Positions 13,805 to 22,673 of a stretch of DNA of 55,067 bases are shown one piece after another. This DNA is from Gloeobacterales cyanobacterium ES-bin-313. Lineage in GTDB: Bacteria; Cyanobacteriota; Cyanobacteriia; Gloeobacterales; Gloeobacteraceae. The notes beneath the pieces were generated by a model that was given only the letters and a program-made list of their open reading frames with translations, made no database searches and was not told the DNA's origin. The stretch lies in assembly GCA_014379585.1 (NCBI GenBank), contig JACMLN010000042.1, positions 1 through 55,067 on the forward strand, written 5' to 3'. A program made the position numbers and the translations under genes. Each line of letters starts with the position of its first letter. The stretch's first letter is position 1.

Positions 13805-16588
13805 TCACCGGCTTGGCGGCACTTTAGAAAATTGCACTGGCCGCCAGTTCCCTGAAGCTGTGAAGGACGCCCACCAGTATGGGTGAGTCCGACCCAGCTG
13901 GAGGGACACGGCCAGTTGCGCCTGTCGTAGAGCCTCCGAGCGACCCAGCCCTGCTATCAATCCCCGATAGAACCGCTTCATCAGCGTTACTGTCGTTTGA
14001 TCCTCCACTGTCCATAGCGCCATGACTTGGCTGCGGGTACCCGCCAGCACCAGTGCCCGCCGCAGCCCCTGCACCCCTTCACCGCCGAGTACCGGTCCTG
14101 CTCCACTCAAGCAGGCTGACAGCACCGCAAGCTCGGTGCCCTCCAGATCCAGCCCTTGGGCTTCGAGGGCAGTAAGCACGCCGTCTTCAGTGCCGGAGGA
14201 GCGGGCGTTGAAGCCGGCTAGAGCCACCCCGGAGCGCAGCAGCGGCTCCTGCAGTCCGGCTCCCGCCTTCTGGTCTTCGAGGAAGAATGCGTGGGTGGCC
14301 AAGTGCAAGAGGATCGGGGAGCGGGCAGCCTTTAGAGCATTCTCGGTGGCCAGTGCCCCGATGAGCAATTGGGTCGAGGGAATACCCAGGAGCTGAGCGA
14401 CAGCCCTGGATTCTTGCATAGCTCCAGGCAGGGGACGGGCAATAAAGTCAGCCAGGGTTGGAGAGTGCAGGTTCTTCACCGTGTTTGTCTTGTCTGCCTC
14501 GATGCTCCCTCCAACCGTGCGCATCATCGCAGTTGGTCGATCTGCAGGGGTTGGGCCAGCGGCAGAACGAGCGAAGTCCGGCCCACCGATCACCAGTGGA
14601 CTGGACTGGGGAGGAAGGGAGGACTGCGCAAGCCGAGGCAGTTCTCGACCGGAGACAAAGTAGGTAAGGGTGTGCTTCTGTAGCAAATAGCGCCCGTTCG
14701 CGTCGATGAGGGCGGCGAAGGGCAGCGTGTTGAGCTGTCCGTCGGGAGCGATGAACAGCTGCTTGCTTTTCAGGTCGATTTCTAGAGGAACGAGGAGTTT
14801 CTGGTACAGCTGACGAGCGAGCTTGCGCCCCCGGTCATCGTTGGGGGATGCGGGGTCGAGCAACCAGGCGCGCCAGACCCGGATAAGTACGTCGATCTGT
14901 TTGGCTTCCCCCAGATCGACGCCTATGGGCAGTCCTGCTGGTGACAGCAGGTAGGCGGCGTAGCGTGGTGCGCCGAAGGACTTCCCCTCGAAGGGACGGT
15001 AAAGCACATACTCGAGGAGGACAGCGTCTTTGGGCAAGGCTTGCTGGACATCCTGGAGGGTGAGCGGGTGGGTGAGGGCGCGTAGACCCGCACCGGCATC
15101 GGCCAGACTGTCCTCCAGTTGACGAACCCTAATGCGCAGTGCCCTCACCTGTTCTTGGTTCTGATCGGGGGGCAGAGTATCTGAATCCGTGAAGACGAGG
15201 GTAGCCAGTTGGGTACGAGCCTCGGCCAACTTTTGGAGCGGTTCCTGGCGAGCGGGAGGCAGGCGGCGGCGCAGACGGGCGAGGGCGAGGGTAGCCTCAT
15301 CGAGCACTCTCCCTTTGCGGCTGAGGGAGGCAGAAAGGGCGAGGCGAGCAGCCTGGGGGTCGTTGTGCAAGCGTTGGAGATGGAGCCAGAGGGCGAGGTC
15401 GGCAGCGTTTTTGAGGGAGGCAAGGTAGGCGTGGTTACGACGTTGGGAGGCAGCAGGGAGGTTGAGGGCGAGGTTGTACTCTTGGATGTCAAGAGCCTGT
15501 TGGAGGGTCTGGCGGGCATCGTCGAGTCGATTTTGTTTGAGGCGTAGGAGAGCTAGGTTGTAGAGAGTAGTCGCCACGTACGGGTGCTGTGGCCCAAGGG
15601 CTCGCTCCAGGATGGCCAGGGCACGCCTGTTCAACGACTCGGCCTCGGCGTATTCGCCCCTTTCGGAGTATAGAGTAGCCAAATTGTTGAGGCTGACAGC
15701 CAAGTATGGGTGCTGTGGCCCGAGGGTTTTTTCTTTGATGGCCAATGTACGCCGATATAGGGGTTCAGCCTCGGCATACTCACCCCGTTGCCGATACAGA
15801 TCAGCCAGGTTGTGGAGGCTTTTTGCCACATCCGGATGCTCTGACCCGAGAGCTTTCTCCCGGATAGCTAGAGCACGCTTATATAGGGGCTCGGCCTCGG
15901 CGTAACTGCCTCTTTCGGAGTAAAGAGTAGCCAAGTTGTTGAGGCTTTTTGCCACATCCAGATGCTCTGACCCGAGGGCTTTCTCCCAGATAGCTAGGGC
16001 ACGCCTGTACAGCAACTCAGCTTCTGTATACTCACCTCGATCGGCATAAAGGTTGGCCAGGTTGTTGACACTCTTTGCTAGATCTGGATGCTCTGGCCCA
16101 AGGGCTTTCTCCCGGATAGCTAGGGCACGCCTATACAGGGGTTCGGCCTCGGCGTAATTGCCCCTTTCGGAGTACAGAGTAGCCAAGTTGTTGAGGCTTT
16201 TTGCCACATCCGGATGCTCTGACCCGAGGGCTTTCTCCCGGATGGCTAGAGCCCGCTTGTGCAAGGGTTCGGCCTCGGCGAAATTGCCCTGCAACCAGTA
16301 CAAGACGGCCAGGTTGTTGAGGCTCTTTGCCACCTCCGGGTGCTCTGAGCCGAGGGCTTTCTCTTTGATGGCCAGGGCTTGTTTGGCCAAGGGCTGAGCT
16401 TTCTCGTACTGACCCATTTCCCGTAGCTTTAAACCCTGCTCGTCTAGCTGTTGGGCTTCTACTATCTCCCTACCTAATGCCTCTGCCGACAACGTTTGCG
16501 CCCGAACGGGATAGGGAGACAGCGGATCTAGGGACAGAGCAGCTGCGCACAGCAAGGCAATCCAATGCAAAGCAACGGGTAAGCGCAT
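13805..16588 (-). CDS. exported TPR-CHAT (caspase-HetF-like) protease-domain protein
   Basis: The start at 16588 follows GGAGGA by 4-5 bp and gives 927 residues; ATGs upstream lack such a site. A signal sequence (LHWIALLCAAALSLDPL) predicts export. Seven near-identical 42-residue TPR units follow (each with ALAIxEKALGxEHPxVAKSL and a YxEAEPLYKR segment), then a helical linker, and the C-terminal CHAT domain with catalytic His766 (LHLATHAFF) and Cys826 (LAVLSACLSG). CHAT proteases are caspase-like; relatives process partner proteins and include HetF in cyanobacteria. Location beside a membrane-tethered sigma-like protein and a nuclease suggests a signalling or cell-death role (inference). The DNA repeat keeps a 126-bp period. 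Confidence 0.92.
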   Translation of the reverse strand: MRLPVALHWIALLCAAALSLDPLSPYPVRAQTLSAEALGREIVEAQQLDEQGLKLREMGQYEKAQPLAKQALAIKEKALGSEHPEVAKSLNNLAVLYWLQGNFAEAEPLHKRALAIREKALGSEHPDVAKSLNNLATLYSERGNYAEAEPLYRRALAIREKALGPEHPDLAKSVNNLANLYADRGEYTEAELLYRRALAIWEKALGSEHLDVAKSLNNLATLYSERGSYAEAEPLYKRALAIREKALGSEHPDVAKSLHNLADLYRQRGEYAEAEPLYRRTLAIKEKTLGPQHPYLAVSLNNLATLYSERGEYAEAESLNRRALAILERALGPQHPYVATTLYNLALLRLKQNRLDDARQTLQQALDIQEYNLALNLPAASQRRNHAYLASLKNAADLALWLHLQRLHNDPQAARLALSASLSRKGRVLDEATLALARLRRRLPPARQEPLQKLAEARTQLATLVFTDSDTLPPDQNQEQVRALRIRVRQLEDSLADAGAGLRALTHPLTLQDVQQALPKDAVLLEYVLYRPFEGKSFGAPRYAAYLLSPAGLPIGVDLGEAKQIDVLIRVWRAWLLDPASPNDDRGRKLARQLYQKLLVPLEIDLKSKQLFIAPDGQLNTLPFAALIDANGRYLLQKHTLTYFVSGRELPRLAQSSLPPQSSPLVIGGPDFARSAAGPTPADRPTAMMRTVGGSIEADKTNTVKNLHSPTLADFIARPLPGAMQESRAVAQLLGIPSTQLLIGALATENALKAARSPILLHLATHAFFLEDQKAGAGLQEPLLRSGVALAGFNARSSGTEDGVLTALEAQGLDLEGTELAVLSACLSGAGPVLGGEGVQGLRRALVLAGTRSQVMALWTVEDQTTVTLMKRFYRGLIAGLGRSEALRQAQLAVSLQLGRTHPYWWASFTASGNWRPVQFSKVPPSR
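15500..16400 (-). repeat. 126-bp tandem repeats encoding TPR units
   Basis: About seven copies of a 126-bp (42-codon) unit lie in tandem inside the CHAT gene. Neighbouring copies share long stretches of identical DNA, for example the codons for AKSLNNLATLYSERG, implying recent duplication or gene conversion. Copy number may vary between strains. Confidence 0.8.
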
Positions 16589-16748
16589 ATTCCTCCAATC
16601 GCCCACAGCATTCATGTTCATACTAGAGCTGTCCACAACAGATATGCACTGCGCGGCCACTATCTCTATCCATGTCGATCATTTGGAGCCTGTGGCAGGA
16701 CAATGGATAGGTAAATGACCCGAAAAGTTTTCGTAGCGACGCTACCAC

Positions 16749-17405
16749 ATGAAGTTTAAACACCCGATTAATGCCCACAAGGGAATGACAGCGCCTGTGG
16801 TTCTTGCCATGATGGCGATCTACAACAACTTTTCCATTGGGCCTTGGATATATCTTGCGCTTCACGGTGGTTATGGAATCCTTTGGCTGCTGAAAGATCG
16901 CATCTATCCCGATAAACGCTGGGAAGACGATGTTTCCCTTGGCTCCGGAATTTCATTGTTTGTCAGCTTAGGGGCTTACTGGGTCGCTCCCTGGTTACTG
17001 ATCAGTAGTGGAGCACAGCCAAGCAATCCCCTTTTGGCACTTGCCATTTTCTTCAATCTCCTCGGTGTGTTTTTGCACTACACCAGCGATGCGCAAAAAT
17101 ACTTCACCCTAAAATATCAGCCCGGACTGATTGTAGAAGGCTTTTTTGCCCGTTGCCGGAATACAAACTACCTCGGTGAGTTGCTGATTTATGGCAGTTT
17201 TGCCTTGCTCTCCCTGCACTGGCTCCCTTTCTTTATTTTGGCTGTGTTTGCGATTGGTATTTTCTTGCCCGGTATGCGGAAAAAGGATCAATCTCTATCG
17301 AGGTATCCTGAGTTTGAGCAATATAAGCTGCAATCTGGCTTTTTGCTACCCAAGTTTTTCAGCGTCCCTATGGAGCAAACAAAACAGCCGCAAAGAGGAA
17401 TTTGA
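16749..17405 (+). CDS. DUF1295/isoprenylcysteine methyltransferase-like membrane protein
   Basis: A 218-residue integral membrane protein with five or six hydrophobic helices. The C-terminal FARCRNTNYLGELLIYGSFA followed by PGMRKKDQSLSRYPEFEQYK matches the conserved end of the ICMT/steroid-5-alpha-reductase-like superfamily (DUF1295), where the NYxGE motif and the cytoplasmic tail bind SAM or NADPH. Which cofactor is used, and the substrate, cannot be told. The start at 16749 divides from the CHAT gene by 160 bp. A 36-codon membrane-protein frame starts 8 bp downstream. Confidence 0.8.
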   Translation: MKFKHPINAHKGMTAPVVLAMMAIYNNFSIGPWIYLALHGGYGILWLLKDRIYPDKRWEDDVSLGSGISLFVSLGAYWVAPWLLISSGAQPSNPLLALAIFFNLLGVFLHYTSDAQKYFTLKYQPGLIVEGFFARCRNTNYLGELLIYGSFALLSLHWLPFFILAVFAIGIFLPGMRKKDQSLSRYPEFEQYKLQSGFLLPKFFSVPMEQTKQPQRGI

Positions 17406-17413
17406 AGCGCTCT

Positions 17414-17524
17414 ATGCCAAAAGATTTGTTGCCATTTTTGCTCGGATTGCTTGCCCTTGTGCTTTATTTGGTTGCTTCAGCGAAGACGGAAATGTTTACC
17501 CGTTGGCCCAAACGCCGCAAGTGA
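17414..17524 (+). CDS. 36-residue single-helix membrane protein
   Basis: A short frame, MPKDLLPFLLGLLALVLYL then VASAKTEMFTRWPKRRK, runs from an ATG at 17414 to TGA at 17524. It has one strongly hydrophobic helix and a basic C-terminal tail, so the positive-inside rule places the tail in the cytoplasm. It begins 8 bp after the stop of the ICMT-like gene, close enough for coupled translation, with purine-rich GAGGAA around 17395-17400 as a possible ribosome site. No family recognised. Confidence 0.45.
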   Translation: MPKDLLPFLLGLLALVLYLVASAKTEMFTRWPKRRK

Positions 17525-17620
17525 AAATTTGGTTGGATGGGTAATGTGTTGTCTTCTACTCCTAAACCTTAAGAGTAAATTGTTAAGAACCTGAGAATTT
17601 TCCACCACTCCTGCCACAAA

Positions 17621-17649
17621 AATGCCCCAGGGATATTGCCTGAGGCATT
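17621..17649 (-). terminator. Intrinsic terminator of the PA-metalloprotease gene
   Basis: On the reverse strand AATGCCTCAGG pairs with CCTGGGGCATT (one mismatch) around a 7-base loop and is followed by TTTTTG. It lies 24 bp past the stop of the leftward gene ending at 17673. Confidence 0.8.
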
Positions 17650-17672
17650 CGAGGATTTTGAGTTGCTCCGTT

Positions 17673-19103
17673 CTACCAACCGATGTCTTGGAGAAGGGGG
17701 AAAGTCAGGTCCAGGGGAGCAGTGACGGATTGGGGCAAGTTGGGGTTGATCGACGGCTCCATCAACAAGTTGGGCAAGGCGCTGACATCAAAGTGGGAGA
17801 CCGAAGAGCCGCTTGAGAAGGGGTTAGGCGCATACATCAACGCACGACCACTGGCATCGGCACCTGAGTAGATCGACAAGTTGAGTCCCAGATTGACAAA
17901 GAGTCCCGTGCGACGTCGCGAACTCGAAGCAACAGCTGCTTTGAAGGCGTTTCCATCTGCCTGGGTAATTCGCACAGCCGGAATGGTGATCGTCGCATCG
18001 GTACCCCCCAAGCCAGGGGGTGGAGAACCCGCCACATTGTCAGCAATGATCACACCGATTGCTCCGGCATCCTGAGCGTTCTTGACTTTGACCGTAAATG
18101 CGCAGGTTCCCCGATCCAATAGGGCAATCTTGCCAGCCACCAGAGCGGCGTTCCCGGCAGAAAGCGGACTGCACGCCAGACTTAAATTTGGAGCCGTATC
18201 GTAGGGAAAAACCGTTTCGGAGGTAAGGCCAGGGCTACTTAGAGCGGGCCCAAAGCTGGCTGGACCGACTAGATAGCTGCCAGCAACGCTCGTTGGGGCA
18301 GAAACCGCAAGTACGGGCGTGCCGAGCTGCAAAACACTCGGGAGGGCAGTGTTGACCGTAGCACCGCTCCAAACGAGTTTGCCAGTGTTGATGGCAGAGG
18401 TAACACGTTCGGAATTGGTCATCGCCGACCAAGATTTGTTGATCGTGGTATCGAAAAGGAAATCGTCCCAAATGCTAGGCAATGGCCCTGACGAACCGCT
18501 GATCTGCGCCCCCGTTGAGCCGCTGGTATAGGTCTGAAAGCCTAGCCCATGACCAAACTCGTGGAGAAGCACGGCCACAAGATCGACGTTGGTTCCAGCA
18601 TTGTTATCGAGACCCAAATAAAAGAAGGTGCCTGTCAGACAATTTGTTTGCCCCAAGTTGACATTGAAGCGCGCCCGAAGGTCGGCATTGGCAGGATCTA
18701 CATCGACCCCAGAGAGTTTGTTGGTCAGTGCCTGACTGTACCAGCGGTTGGGCACTGGCGCACTGGCGAAGTTGGAGAAGATCGTAATCGCCCCAGCACT
18801 GCCCAAGACAGCCGAGGTAGAGGTACAGGAGAGGGCTTCCCAGGTTGCCAAAACATTAATAGTGACGCTGCTCGACAGGGTTGCACCCCACTTGTCGGCT
18901 GCGGCTTGAAAAGCAATCAGGCGCTGCGCGCCTAGGGTCGTTCCTGTATTGCCACCGACGGGCGTGACGGGCGTCGTGTCGTTGAAACCGACACCGGCTG
19001 GATCGCCATTGACGATGGCGATCGTCGCAGCCGCTTTTGCAGAGAGCGGGGTGAGGGCTAGACTTCCAGCAAGAAGCGCAATGGCAGAATATTTATTCAA
19101 CAT
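17673..19103 (-). CDS. secreted PA-domain zinc metalloprotease
   Basis: A 476-residue exported protein with a signal peptide (AIALLAGSLALTPLSAKA). The zinc motif is HEFGHGLGFQTY (about residues 180-191), giving HExxHxxG but no third His at the usual place. A protease-associated (PA) domain is inserted around residues 290-385 (VAGKIALLDRGTCAFTVKV and AGAIGVIIADN). A possible Met-turn region, ALMYAPNPFSSGSSVSHFD, follows. PA-containing metzincin-like proteases with this layout occur in several Gram-negatives. The start overlaps the previous gene by 11 bp, so it is cotranslated with the post-PEP-CTERM protein. Confidence 0.85.
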   Translation of the reverse strand: MLNKYSAIALLAGSLALTPLSAKAAATIAIVNGDPAGVGFNDTTPVTPVGGNTGTTLGAQRLIAFQAAADKWGATLSSSVTINVLATWEALSCTSTSAVLGSAGAITIFSNFASAPVPNRWYSQALTNKLSGVDVDPANADLRARFNVNLGQTNCLTGTFFYLGLDNNAGTNVDLVAVLLHEFGHGLGFQTYTSGSTGAQISGSSGPLPSIWDDFLFDTTINKSWSAMTNSERVTSAINTGKLVWSGATVNTALPSVLQLGTPVLAVSAPTSVAGSYLVGPASFGPALSSPGLTSETVFPYDTAPNLSLACSPLSAGNAALVAGKIALLDRGTCAFTVKVKNAQDAGAIGVIIADNVAGSPPPGLGGTDATITIPAVRITQADGNAFKAAVASSSRRRTGLFVNLGLNLSIYSGADASGRALMYAPNPFSSGSSVSHFDVSALPNLLMEPSINPNLPQSVTAPLDLTFPLLQDIGW

Positions 19104-19539
19104 CGAGCACCTCTTTGTTCTGCGCAGAAGTTGTCGGGACTCCAGGATGAACCATTTGCGATTGGGCTGCTTTCTCGCCGGTTACGCAGGTTTCGGTGAG
19201 CTGACCATTCGGCGACTTGTTGACTACCATGTAGACCATCGAATCCGTGCCTAGTTTGACTCCTTGGGCGCCGCCGACACCTGTAAATATTTCTGGCTGC
19301 TGAGTGCTGTTTGTAGTAGACGAGGGTGGCGGCGTAAGTTTCTGCATATCCTGAGCAGTCGGTTGAAGCCAGCGACCGGTCACTGGATCTTTTACAACAA
19401 CCAGACCACTGACTGGTGCGCTCAGTTGGCTGTTTGGTGTTTTTGGCGCGTCGGATGGCTTTGCAGTTTCAGCATGGACCGCAACTGCTGTGAATCCTAA
19501 GACAAAAATTGCTAGTGCAACTCTGGCAATGTAACTCAT
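19093..19539 (-). CDS. exported protein of the post-PEP-CTERM-1 type
   Basis: Starting at the ATG at 19539 (after GGAGAGG) it has 148 residues. A signal peptide ends near VHAET. The middle reads VVVKDPVTGRWLQPTAQDM and the C-terminal half MVYMVVNKSPNGQLTETCV, fitting a small exported family called post-PEP-CTERM-1, with a conserved DPxTGxxxxPT segment and a late GxLxxxCV. Function is unknown. It overlaps the PA-metalloprotease start by 11 bp. A PEP-CTERM protein is transcribed divergently from 19909, so the three genes form a surface-protein neighbourhood. Confidence 0.65.
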   Translation of the reverse strand: MSYIARVALAIFVLGFTAVAVHAETAKPSDAPKTPNSQLSAPVSGLVVVKDPVTGRWLQPTAQDMQKLTPPPSSTTNSTQQPEIFTGVGGAQGVKLGTDSMVYMVVNKSPNGQLTETCVTGEKAAQSQMVHPGVPTTSAQNKEVLDVE

Positions 19540-19908
19540 CAATCCTCTCCATTAATCGAAAGATCTGGCTGCGAGGCAGTTTGGGAAAAAGCGTCTATTT
19601 CTAAATCGGTTTCCCAAAAGCAAGAAGTTTTAACAACTAGCTATGCACTAATGGAACTTCTATGCGAAGAGGCCAAAACGCAGCTCATGGCTAAACTTTC
19701 CAGACTGCCAAAATCATACATCAGACCTTTTTGCGACTAGGTTCCTGGCGAGCATTCTGATAGTCAGCTGTCCAAAATAATTGTTCTTAGAGAGCGGATA
19801 TTCGTTACGCCTTGATGATATTTTGCTTGTTGAGTAGGGTATTTGCAAACGAAGACCTCTTTGTTAGGCAAGAACTCCACCAAATCTACACAATCAGGAC
19901 AATTGACT
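19540..19908. promoter_or_regulatory. Divergent intergenic region with a 9-bp inverted repeat
   Basis: Between two divergent exported-protein genes. TTTGGGAAA (19580-19588) is the exact complement of TTTCCCAAA (19610-19618), 21 bp apart, in the leader or promoter of the leftward operon; it could be an operator or an attenuator hairpin. I see no gene or RNA in the rest. Confidence 0.35.
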
Positions 19909-20631
19909 ATGCATAAGCGCACACTCCTAGCATTTTCCATCTCTGCGGCATTGTCACTAACGGTGGCGGCCACCGCTCAAGCTGCTTCCCTAAGCCAGAA
20001 CTTCGATACCGTCTCGACCTTGGCCGCTCAAGGGTGGTCTCTTCAAAACCGGAGCACTACCGTCGGAACAACAGGCTGGTTCCAGGGCGATCCCACTGTT
20101 TTTCCTGCGCAGGCCGGCGCAACAAACTCGTACATCGCTGCTAACTTCAACAACACCACGGGTGCTAATACCATCAGCAACTGGCTCATTACTCCTACTC
20201 TAACCTTCTTCAATGGTGATGTACTTACATTTTTTACACGGACAGTCACTGATGCAATCTTTCCGGATCGTTTAGAAGTGCGCTATAGCGATGTTGGTGG
20301 CACCAATGTCGGCACCACCTCGACGAGCGTCGGTGACTTTACTACGCTCCTGCTCACGGTCAACCCGACCCTGACCACTACCGGCTATCCCAGTGTGTGG
20401 ACACAATTCACCGCCACAATCTCCGGACTTGCTCCCAGCGGCTCACCTGGAGCGATTGCCTTTCGGTACTTCGTCACCGGCGGTGGCCCTAGCGGTGCAA
20501 ACTCAGACTACATCGGCATCGACACGGTGACAATCGTACCGGAGCCTTCAGAAGTCCTCGGACTCCTCACCCTCGGTGGCCTTGGCATCGCTGGCTTCCG
20601 TCTCAAGCGCGGTAAAAAAGCCACCGCTTAA
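19909..20631 (+). CDS. PEP-CTERM protein with choice-of-anchor-J-like domain
   Basis: From the ATG at 19909 the protein has 240 residues; the longer reading adds residues before the signal peptide (LLAFSISAALSLTVAATAQA) and is rejected. The beta-rich body has QNFDTV...GWSLQNRS and WLITPTLTFFNGDVLTFFTR, as in cleaved-adhesin or choice-of-anchor-J domains that bind carbohydrate or matrix. The C-terminus is a classic sorting tag: VPEPSEVLGLLTLGGLGIAG followed by FRLKRGKK. It should be processed by an exosortase, which is not in the window. A hairpin terminator follows at 20738. Confidence 0.88.
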   Translation: MHKRTLLAFSISAALSLTVAATAQAASLSQNFDTVSTLAAQGWSLQNRSTTVGTTGWFQGDPTVFPAQAGATNSYIAANFNNTTGANTISNWLITPTLTFFNGDVLTFFTRTVTDAIFPDRLEVRYSDVGGTNVGTTSTSVGDFTTLLLTVNPTLTTTGYPSVWTQFTATISGLAPSGSPGAIAFRYFVTGGGPSGANSDYIGIDTVTIVPEPSEVLGLLTLGGLGIAGFRLKRGKKATA

Positions 20632-20737
20632 AATCCTCACGAAGCGAAACCAAGATAGTGCCATCTCAGCGATGAGGGAAGCTACGCCATTTCGATCAAG
20701 TCTGCTGGCGATCAGTAGTTTTTGAAACTTCAGCTTC

Positions 20738-20768
20738 ATGCCCTTTTCAGTTCGTTGGAAGAGGGCAT
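20738..20768 (+). terminator. Intrinsic terminator after the PEP-CTERM gene
   Basis: ATGCCCTTTT pairs with AAGAGGGCAT (one mismatch or G-U) across an 11-base loop and is followed by TTTTAAT. It sits 106 bp past the stop and just before the convergent Kef gene end. Confidence 0.7.
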
Positions 20769-20789
20769 TTTAATGGCCATTGGGCGAAA

Positions 20790-22673
20790 TTACTCTGCGT
20801 TGTCACTTGGAACTTTACCGGTACCATCCCGCACAAGATCGCTCACATCCCAAGCTCGGTCGATCTCGTGAACTAACTCGTGGTCGTCGGTTTGGAGAAG
20901 GCGTTCTAACTCTTCACGATTTTGGCGGGAACGGGCGGCAATAGCTTGATCGTCTGCTTCGACGTGGGCCATCTCATACAAAAGATGTTCGTCGTTGAGT
21001 TTAAAGAGTTGGGCGACTCGGCGGGCGCGGAAGGACCGCACACCCAAGAGCTTCAGCGCCTCTACTCCCATTTCTAGGGCAGAACCAAAGGTCTCGCGTT
21101 CGATCACTTCGACATTCCGGCGAATCAATTCGTAGGCGTGGCGACGGTCGATCGCTCTGGCCAAAATTTTCAGGTGGGGAAAGTGTTTCTGCACTAAATC
21201 GACAATTTCCAACGTTTTTTCCCGGTCATCTACTGCTACAACGAACAGCTTCGCCTGAGCCGCCCCAGCAGCGTGGAGCAGATCTAAGCGGGAAGCATCC
21301 CCGTAAAACACTTTGTATCCGAAGCGGCGTAGCGTGTCGATTTGACTGGAACTGATATCTAAGACCGTGACGCGCCAGCGATTGGCGATCAACAAACGAC
21401 CAACAATCTGCCCGAAGCGGCCAAATCCAGCAATAATCACCGGGTTTTCATTTTCATCGATGTCGTCGCTTTCTCGCTCCTCCCCTTGGGATTGAAAACG
21501 AGGCTGCACAAAGCGTTCGTAGATAATTATCAATAGAGGTGTGAAGACCATCGAAAGGGCGACGACGACCACCAAAGGTTCAGCAATTTGCGGGGTGAGA
21601 ATTTTGTTTTGGGTTGTAAACGAAAAAAGGACAAAGGCGAATTCTCCGCCCTGGGCTAGGGCAAACGCAAAGAGCAAACTTTGATCCCAGGCCAACTTGA
21701 AAAAGCGCCCCAATCCCAGTAGCACGAGGAATTTCACCAAGGCCAAAGCGAGCACCAAACCAATAATCAGCAGTGGACTTTGGAAGAGAATCGTGAAGTT
21801 AATACCCGCACCGACAGCAATAAAAAATAGCCCTAATAAGAGGCCCTTAAAAGGCTCAATATCGCTCTCTAATTCGTGGCGATATTCACTATCTGCCAGT
21901 ACCACTCCCGCCACAAAGGTGCCCAAGGCTGGAGACAGACCAGCTGCTTTCACAGCAAGTGCCACCCCAATGACGAGAAGCAAGGCGGTAGCGGTGAACA
22001 CTTCGCGCAGCCCAGTGCTAGCAATTAAACGAAATACTGGACGCATTAAAAATCGACCCGCCAACACGATCCCCCCGACCAAACCAATCACAAGCAGGGT
22101 CTGTTGCCATGGCTGCAGAGCGCTGGCTTCTGGACTCATGACAGCACTTCTTTGAAGTGCCAAAAGCGGCAAGATCGCCAAAATCGGGATGACAGAGATG
22201 TCCTGGAAAAGCAATACCGAAAAAGCCGATTGTCCGGCCTCAGTCTTCAATAAGCCTTTTTCGTTGAGGGTCTGGAGAACAATCGCTGTCGAGGACATCG
22301 CAAAAATCAGTCCGACTACGAGCGCCGTCTGCCAGGGCAATCCGAAAAGGAGTCCGATAGCACCTGACACGAGCGCTGTACCCACTACCTGTAAACCGCC
22401 GAGACCCAAAATCGGCACCCGCAAACGCCAGAGGAGGGATGGCTGCAACTCCAAACCGACGAGGAAAAGCATCATGACGACGCCAAATTCAGCAAAGTGC
22501 ATGACATCTGCACCTTCTTGGCCAACGAGTTTGAGGCCGAAAGGGCCAATCACCACCCCCGCCATCAGATAGCCTAGGACGGAACCCAAGCCTAAGCGTT
22601 GGGCTAAGGGCACCGTCAGTACGGCGGCGAGCAGGTAGATAAATGCCTGAAAAAAGATATCGTGCTCATGCAT
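20790..22673 (-). CDS. Kef-type CPA2 potassium/proton antiporter
   Basis: From the ATG at 22673 the protein has 627 residues. About 12 membrane helices form the CPA2 antiporter domain (LTVPLAQRLGLGSVLGYL, LVGLELQPSLLW, LLFQDISVIPILAILPLLAL). A cytosolic RCK/TrkA-N domain follows (VIIAGFGRFGQIVGRLL, with VFYGDASRLDLL), closely resembling KefB/KefC. Such systems extrude K+ in exchange for protons during electrophile stress and are gated by glutathione adducts in enterobacteria. The upstream gene for the quinone-oxidoreductase partner overlaps it by 8 bp (ATGCATGA), so the two subunits are coupled. Confidence 0.92.
   Translation of the reverse strand: MHEHDIFFQAFIYLLAAVLTVPLAQRLGLGSVLGYLMAGVVIGPFGLKLVGQEGADVMHFAEFGVVMMLFLVGLELQPSLLWRLRVPILGLGGLQVVGTALVSGAIGLLFGLPWQTALVVGLIFAMSSTAIVLQTLNEKGLLKTEAGQSAFSVLLFQDISVIPILAILPLLALQRSAVMSPEASALQPWQQTLLVIGLVGGIVLAGRFLMRPVFRLIASTGLREVFTATALLLVIGVALAVKAAGLSPALGTFVAGVVLADSEYRHELESDIEPFKGLLLGLFFIAVGAGINFTILFQSPLLIIGLVLALALVKFLVLLGLGRFFKLAWDQSLLFAFALAQGGEFAFVLFSFTTQNKILTPQIAEPLVVVVALSMVFTPLLIIIYERFVQPRFQSQGEERESDDIDENENPVIIAGFGRFGQIVGRLLIANRWRVTVLDISSSQIDTLRRFGYKVFYGDASRLDLLHAAGAAQAKLFVVAVDDREKTLEIVDLVQKHFPHLKILARAIDRRHAYELIRRNVEVIERETFGSALEMGVEALKLLGVRSFRARRVAQLFKLNDEHLLYEMAHVEADDQAIAARSRQNREELERLLQTDDHELVHEIDRAWDVSDLVRDGTGKVPSDNAE

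Noticed and set aside
22189-22572. Long plus-strand frames opposite the Kef antiporter
   Set aside because: Shadow frames of a well-supported gene, with no domain or ribosome site.
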